Below, in pieces: positions 23,911-28,386 of a stretch of DNA of 28,386 nucleotides. The notes under the pieces are model-generated. The model ran no database searches and was not told the DNA's origin. It saw only the letters and a list, made by a program, of their open reading frames with translations. The position numbers and the translations under genes are program-made. The DNA comes from JANQRV01 sp964533785 (GTDB lineage Bacteria > Bacteroidota > Bacteroidia > Chitinophagales > Saprospiraceae). The stretch spans positions 1-28,386 of the forward strand of contig CAZHNG010000038.1 of NCBI GenBank assembly GCA_964533785.1, given 5' to 3'. Within the stretch, counting starts at the first letter, position 1. Each line of letters starts with the position of its first letter.

Positions 23911-25269
23911 ATGAATCGCACTAGAAACAAGCTCCAGTCGTACTTAAGAATTTTTGGTTTTTTGCTTTATTCCGCTTTCGGATTGAGCATTTTTTTTCTC
24001 CCTAAGAATGAGTCCTTTAGAGTATTTCAATCGGGCATTTCGTTATTCCAGACGGCGCCAAAGGAAATTCCACTGAAGGCCTTCCCCATTCAATTGCCAA
24101 CTATACGCTACGGTTTTGTCATTGATACCTTTCAAGTTAAAGAAGGCACCATAAAGAATGGTGAGTTTCTGGCGGATATCCTGCTGAGAAACAATATGAG
24201 TTATCCGGCTATTGATAGTCTGGTCAAACAATCCGAGGGCGTTTTTGACACCCGGACCATTCGGAGCGGCAAACCCTATACTTTTCTATACACCGATACG
24301 ACCCAGCGGCCGGAATATTTCATTTACGAGCCCAATGTGTACGAATACACCGTTTTTAAGTTGAAAGACGACATGAAGGTGTATCAGGAAGAAAGACCCG
24401 TCACCAAAACCATTGAAATAGCCGAAGGCACTATAGAATCTTCTTTGTGGAATACGATGATCGATCAGGGGCTCGATTTTGATCTGGCCGTAAAAATGGA
24501 AAATGCCATGCAATGGTCCGTTAGTTTTTATTACCTGCAGAAAGGAGACCATTTTAAACTGGTTTATGAGCAAAACCACATCGACGGCGAACCAGTTGGT
24601 ATCGGCGATCTAAAAGCAGCTTATTTCAAAAACGAAGCCAAAGAACATTTTGCCATCTACTTCGACGGTACCGAAGAAAGAGGTTACTACGGGCTGACCG
24701 GCAAACCGATGAAGAAAGCTTTCTTAAAAGCTCCCGTCAAATACGCCCGCATTTCCTCCCGTTATAACCTGCGCCGCTTCCACCCTATTCTTCGGCGCAG
24801 ACGCCCTCACCTGGGCACCGATTACGCCGCTCCTTACGGTACTCCCATATACGCAGTCGGTAACGGAACAGTAACCCACGCGAGTTATACCAAAGGAAAC
24901 GGCCGCTACGTCAAGATCCGCCACAACGAAACTTACCAGACCCAATACCTCCATATGTCAAGATTTGCGAAAGGTATTCACCCGGGTACTCAGGTCGATC
25001 AGGGGCAGGTCATCGGTTACGTAGGTTCATCGGGGTTGGCTACCGGGCCGCATGTCTGCTTCCGGTTCTGGAAGCACGGACGGCAGGTGAATCACCTCAA
25101 TTTAGAATTCCCTACCAGCAAACCTTTACCGGTAGAAGACTTGCCTGCCTTTGAAAAAGTGAGAGACCATTACCTTGATTTAATGGGCTTTCAGAAGGAT
25201 TTGATCGCCGCTCAGGTTATAGAACATTCTACTACTGACCAGGAGCCGGATGTTGACGGTGCTCCTTAG
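23911..25269 (+). CDS. M23 family metallopeptidase (peptidoglycan endopeptidase)
   Basis: A 452-residue envelope protein with an N-terminal membrane anchor or uncleaved signal (about 12-31). Residues 65-260 form the OapA/Csd3-like N-terminal region of M23 proteins (IRYGFVIDTFQVKEGTIKNG, LADILLRNN), which is usually inhibitory or positioning. Residues 275-400 are the peptidase, which cuts peptide cross-links of peptidoglycan. H300 and D304 (HLGTD), H348 (YLHMS) and H381 (GPHVC) are present, but the final zinc ligand of the HxH motif is C383. I recall this HxC variant from other Bacteroidota M23 proteins. A polar tail follows. The gene stands alone and is convergent with the SDH-type protease gene. 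Confidence 0.92.
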   Translation: MNRTRNKLQSYLRIFGFLLYSAFGLSIFFLPKNESFRVFQSGISLFQTAPKEIPLKAFPIQLPTIRYGFVIDTFQVKEGTIKNGEFLADILLRNNMSYPAIDSLVKQSEGVFDTRTIRSGKPYTFLYTDTTQRPEYFIYEPNVYEYTVFKLKDDMKVYQEERPVTKTIEIAEGTIESSLWNTMIDQGLDFDLAVKMENAMQWSVSFYYLQKGDHFKLVYEQNHIDGEPVGIGDLKAAYFKNEAKEHFAIYFDGTEERGYYGLTGKPMKKAFLKAPVKYARISSRYNLRRFHPILRRRRPHLGTDYAAPYGTPIYAVGNGTVTHASYTKGNGRYVKIRHNETYQTQYLHMSRFAKGIHPGTQVDQGQVIGYVGSSGLATGPHVCFRFWKHGRQVNHLNLEFPTSKPLPVEDLPAFEKVRDHYLDLMGFQKDLIAAQVIEHSTTDQEPDVDGAP

Positions 25270-25289
25270 AGGGAGGAATCAATGGGGTT

Positions 25290-26312
25290 TCAGTTGATGT
25301 AAAACCGGTTTTCCCGCACTTCTCCTTCTTCATTCCGGTTCACTTTTCGCCAGCCACTTTCATCATTGTAGTAGCGCCATCTTTGATTATAGGTGTTAAA
25401 GTTCCAATCTACGTCAGTAAGGTAGTAGTATTGTTCCTGCTCCACTTCGATAACGCGGTCCGATCTGCGGTCATGATGGCTTAAAGAATGGTGAAAAGTG
25501 TCTCTCGGAAAAGTGAATTTAGAATATAAGCTATTCAATTTCAGCAACTTACCATCCAGATCAGGAGGCAGCATTTCTACTTGTAAACCAATTCGACGGG
25601 CTTCCTTGTAAGTGATCGGATAACCATGAGAGGGATAGCCGGAATTTAAATGATCGCTGATCACGAAAGCTTTTGCTTCATCTTTCATATGATACGAAAG
25701 GATCTCCTGCGTCAATTGGGTAGACAGAGAACTCATACGGTCAACTGCGCCAAAAACCAAGGGGTGGATATGTTCGTACAGGCTTTCGTAGGGATTCTTA
25801 TCACTGTTAATACTTCTCTTCTGCCATAAACTGATGACGCGATCCAATTCATTTTGACTGACAGAGACCAGGCGACCGTAGGGATTTATCGGGGATAAGG
25901 CATGGCTAAGCGAAGAGTCGATAGCAGATAAATACCCCATACTCCCCATCTGGATTTTGTCCGCACCTAGCACCAGCATCGTTCCGGCGGAAGCGCATTC
26001 CAACGGAACCAAGGCCGTGATATAATCATACTTTTGCCTTAGTAAATGCACAATTCTCAGGGAAGCCTGTCCCACTCCCCCACTCGTTTTGACAAAAAAA
26101 TACAAGCGACGGCTTTTGGTTTGCGCTTTCAGGATCTCGCCTAGAATAACAGCATCATCGTGGTATAAAATGCGATCTTCCGCAATCCAATAGGCAATAA
26201 AATCACCATCTAACCCCTCCTTAATTTCTTTTATAATGGCTTGAGTTTCTTCAAAAACACGGGGCAATTGTTTCAGTTCTTTTGTTCTTCTTTGCCAAAA
26301 TTTCCAACGCAT
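25290..26312 (-). CDS. SDH/SppA-type Clp-fold serine protease
   Basis: A 340-residue protein of the serine dehydrogenase proteinase family (Clp/crotonase fold), related to the membrane signal-peptide peptidase SppA. Landmarks: FIAYWIAEDRILYHDDAVILGEIL opening strand, KTSGGVGQASLRIVHLLR, and the nucleophile S108 in ECASAGTMLVLGADKIQMG; the following SAIDSSL matches the family. No membrane segment is obvious. The C-terminal ~60 residues (EQYYYLTDVDWNFNTYNQRW and after) are an added aromatic-rich, probably separate part. The ATG at 26312 is used; a TTG reading to 26369 adds 19 residues. Function is unclear; protein quality control at the membrane is plausible. Confidence 0.85.
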   Translation of the reverse strand: MRWKFWQRRTKELKQLPRVFEETQAIIKEIKEGLDGDFIAYWIAEDRILYHDDAVILGEILKAQTKSRRLYFFVKTSGGVGQASLRIVHLLRQKYDYITALVPLECASAGTMLVLGADKIQMGSMGYLSAIDSSLSHALSPINPYGRLVSVSQNELDRVISLWQKRSINSDKNPYESLYEHIHPLVFGAVDRMSSLSTQLTQEILSYHMKDEAKAFVISDHLNSGYPSHGYPITYKEARRIGLQVEMLPPDLDGKLLKLNSLYSKFTFPRDTFHHSLSHHDRRSDRVIEVEQEQYYYLTDVDWNFNTYNQRWRYYNDESGWRKVNRNEEGEVRENRFYIN

Positions 26313-26707
26313 AGTAGTGATTGTCGTTCTTAGTTTGGTGTATATTCTCTCAAAACTAAAAACAATCAATTAATTCTTGCATATTTCTTTTCAACATTGA
26401 TGTTTAGAATGAACTAATTTCCTCTTGCCAGATTATGGTATACGCGTCAAAGAGGGAATGAATCCATTCCTTCCTATGATGGGGAACTACTCCGCCCGAG
26501 GGCAATTCAAAAACACCATACGAAAGATATTTTTCAGCAAATTTTTAAATCCTTTCTTTTTCACCCCTTTTAATAGCCTCCCATAGCTACTAAAGTCGCA
26601 GGGAAAAAAATACGATTAGAACATTTCCCAATGAACGGGATAGTTGAAGTTTTTCTCCTAAGCAACTTCATTCCAATAATCGGATTGATCAAAATTCAAA
26701 CGTATCT
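26313..26707. other. Gene-free stretch of 395 bases
   Basis: It holds a 6-bp inverted repeat (GGAATG, 26455-26460, with CATTCC, 26465-26470). GAAGTT near 26646 pairs with AACTTC downstream, just beyond the end of the FMN-reductase gene, and could end its transcript. No RNA gene or ORF was recognised. Confidence 0.4.
26351..26358 (-). promoter_or_regulatory. Candidate -7 box (TAGTTTTG) for the SDH-type protease gene
   Basis: Read on the minus strand, TAGTTTTG matches TAnnTTTG about 39 bases upstream of the ATG at 26312. A -33 TTG is not clear. Confidence 0.35.
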
Positions 26708-27250
26708 TTAAAATTTGAGAAAATCAACAGCGTGCTTTTTCAACACAGCGAGGGTAGCCGTATCTATTATTTCACCGTTACCGTCTGTCAGTTCTTTTAT
26801 TCTGGAAATGGGCAGGTGGTTAGGCATAACCGTAGTGCCTACGTGATTTAGTACGCCCGTGAGATGATCCATACCACGCAGGTTACCGGCCCGACCGGTA
26901 GCAACCCCAACTAAAGCAGCCTTTTTGTCTTTAAAAGTTTCCTGATAGGAGCGTATTGAACAGGCATCGATAAACAATTTCATTGCCCCGGGAAAACTAC
27001 CATTGTACTCCGGAGTTACAAAAACGAATTTATCCGCTTTAATGAGATATTCATCCTGTAAGTTGGATAAACTCTTTGCCTGCCTTTCCTTTTTGTACAT
27101 ATCCGGAAAGAACCAATCGTGCGGAATGTCATCTAAGGCCAGCAACTTGACTTCTTCGTCTGTTTGCTCAGACAAGATTTCACAGTATAAACGGGCGAAT
27201 TTGAGGCATTCGTTGCCTTTCCTATTGGTTCCTGATATTACAGTGATCAT
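26708..27250 (-). CDS. NAD(P)H-dependent FMN reductase (flavodoxin-like)
   Basis: A 180-residue flavodoxin-fold oxidoreductase of the NADPH-dependent FMN reductase family, which binds FMN and reduces quinones, azo compounds or metals in the cytoplasm. The phosphate-binding loop is SGTNRKGNECLKFA (6-19), and TPEYNGSFPGAMKLFIDACS (about 79-98) is the isoalloxazine-binding motif. LVGVATGRAGNLRGMDHL follows as the second FMN loop. The gene lies 18 bases downstream of holA on the same strand, so they are probably co-transcribed, although no functional link is known. Confidence 0.9.
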   Translation of the reverse strand: MITVISGTNRKGNECLKFARLYCEILSEQTDEEVKLLALDDIPHDWFFPDMYKKERQAKSLSNLQDEYLIKADKFVFVTPEYNGSFPGAMKLFIDACSIRSYQETFKDKKAALVGVATGRAGNLRGMDHLTGVLNHVGTTVMPNHLPISRIKELTDGNGEIIDTATLAVLKKHAVDFLKF

Positions 27251-27268
27251 GTTATAATAAAGTCTTGC

Positions 27269-28285
27269 TCAAACGTGCAGGATCTTCCATACCATTTCTT
27301 TCATCAAACCGTCGCTCGATTTACCGACGGTATTGAATCCTACACCTTTGGATTTTAAATCATATTCCTTTAGTAAATGAATTACGGCCTCAGTTTGTTT
27401 ACGGTTATATTGCCGGGCTGCCGATTTATAATCACGAAGAAAATAGGCAGAATGGAGTTTTAGCCCTTCCAGGATCTCTTTTTCCGGTTTTTTGGCTAGA
27501 AATGTATAGATATAAAGTTTACTAAAAAAATTATACAAAGACCCGACAATAACCGGCATCGAATGCTTACGGGGATTCGCTGCAAAATACTGGACGATCC
27601 TATTGGCCTTGAGGACCTGGCGTTGACCGATAGCTTTTTGTAATTCAAAAACATTGAAGTCTTTACTAATACCGATATGCTCTTCGATATGCTTTGCCGT
27701 TATTTCCGTACCAGAAGGGAGATTAAGCGATAATTTCTCCAGTTCATTGGCGACTTTTGATAGATCATTACCCAAATATTCGGCGACCAAGGCGGCGACT
27801 TCTTGCTTCAATGATAAGCCCTTTGTTTTTAGGTGTTGAATGATCCAAGCCGGCATTTGGTTATCGTACAAGGGCTTAGCCTCCAGAATCTGTGCTTTGC
27901 TTTTCAGTTTTTTTCCAAAGTTAGAATTGAGATTGTATTTCTTGTGTTTATGACAAATGACCAAAACCGTAGTAGCCGCTGGTTTTGCCAGATAAGGTTC
28001 CAGTCCCTTCAGGTTTTTCATGTCTTGTGCTTCTTTGATGATGATCACCTGACGTTCGGCCATCATAGGAAATCTGGAAGCAGCATCGATAACGGTTACG
28101 GGATCGGTTTCTTTACCGTAAAAAATAGTTTGATTAAATGCCTTTTCTGACTCCGACAAAGCATTTTCCTCGATATAATCGCTTATAGAGTCGATAAAAT
28201 AGGATTCCTTTCCGTGCAAAAAGTAAATTGGATGATACTGACCAGCGCGCAATTCACGTTGCAAAGCATCGAAAGCAACTGACAT
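27269..28285 (-). CDS. holA: DNA polymerase III subunit delta
   Basis: A 338-residue clamp-loader subunit that opens the beta clamp and loads it on DNA. The opening HPIYFLHGKESYFIDSISDYI (with YFLxGxE) is the HolA signature, followed by DVAxxFPM-like SRFPMMAERQVIIIKEAQDM and the AAA+-like central part TTVLVICHKHKKYNLNSNFGK (a lysine-rich remnant without a P-loop, as usual for delta). Residues 190-338 form the collar domain with FELQKAIGQR and LKEYDLKSKGVG. The length matches the family. The gene sits just inside the third copy of the repeat element, which lies 26 bases upstream of the start. Confidence 0.93.
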   Translation of the reverse strand: MSVAFDALQRELRAGQYHPIYFLHGKESYFIDSISDYIEENALSESEKAFNQTIFYGKETDPVTVIDAASRFPMMAERQVIIIKEAQDMKNLKGLEPYLAKPAATTVLVICHKHKKYNLNSNFGKKLKSKAQILEAKPLYDNQMPAWIIQHLKTKGLSLKQEVAALVAEYLGNDLSKVANELEKLSLNLPSGTEITAKHIEEHIGISKDFNVFELQKAIGQRQVLKANRIVQYFAANPRKHSMPVIVGSLYNFFSKLYIYTFLAKKPEKEILEGLKLHSAYFLRDYKSAARQYNRKQTEAVIHLLKEYDLKSKGVGFNTVGKSSDGLMKEMVWKILHV

Positions 28286-28310
28286 AATTTTTCTGTATTT
28301 TTACAAATAA

Positions 28311-28386
28311 TGGACTTTTGACGCTAGACGCCAGACGCTAGATTTTAGACAACAAAACGCTGATATTCAATGGATATCAATTTTTC
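28311..28386. repeat. Left end of third copy of the palindromic repeat element
   Basis: TGGACTTTTGACGCTAGA is followed by two extra heptamer-like units and then the same internal sequence as 21435-21479, with two single-base differences. The inner hairpin TGATAT/ATATCA is perfect here. The element runs out of the window. Confidence 0.85.

Overview
The window looks like a chromosomal segment of a Bacteroidota bacterium, probably from the Saprospiria (Lewinella/Haliscomenobacter-like). The class is inferred from overall gene content; the phylum is better supported. Evidence for the phylum: two secreted proteins end in type IX secretion (T9SS) sorting domains, a TonB-dependent receptor sits behind a cobalamin riboswitch, several genes have TAnnTTTG-type -7 boxes instead of sigma70 -10 boxes, Shine-Dalgarno sequences are weak, and the intergenic repeats are of the heptameric and CACGAAT/GCGGATT kind. 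No phage, transposase, CRISPR array, tRNA or rRNA was seen. Most of the region is housekeeping and envelope biology.

Layout. 1-195: right end of a heptamer repeat element and a stem-loop. 196-2175: ccmB (-) and an N-acetylmuramoyl-L-alanine amidase (+), divergent. 2174-2262: a GARCAAT heptamer array at a convergent junction. 2245-8062: a long minus-strand run (ABC ATPase, PduO-type cobalamin adenosyltransferase, TrmH-type RNA methyltransferase, a GH3/beta-lactamase fusion lipoprotein, a small SPOUT methyltransferase). 8402-10151: deoxynucleoside kinase and a YggS/PLPBP protein (+). 10317-12563: secreted FG-GAP/VCBS protein (-). 12690-15292: NhaC antiporter (+) and alkaline phosphatase lipoprotein (-), whose stop codons share one TTAA. 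15589-17825: a secreted CotH-kinase-like protein (+) and a thioredoxin/MsrA-like fusion (-). 18080-21356: cobalamin riboswitch, BtuB-like receptor and a translationally coupled T9SS-sorted DUF4465-like protein. 21418-21557: a complete copy of the repeat element. 21527-23658: Lnt-like acyltransferase and a Crp/Fnr regulator (-). 23911-25269: M23 peptidase (+). 25290-28285: SDH-type Clp-fold protease, NAD(P)H-dependent FMN reductase and DNA polymerase III delta (all -). 28311-28386: left end of a third repeat copy.

How the genes fit together. The clearest system is vitamin B12 acquisition: riboswitch, outer-membrane receptor and a surface protein in one transcript, with a cobalamin adenosyltransferase elsewhere in the window. 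A second theme is peptidoglycan and envelope maintenance (amidase, M23 peptidase, GH3/beta-lactamase lipoprotein, Lnt-like protein). The most unusual observations are the palindromic heptamer-expanding repeat family, which supplies the 3' end of at least one gene, the truncated MsrA-like domain fused to a VPGC thioredoxin, and the apparently inactive GH3 domain joined to an intact serine-hydrolase domain.
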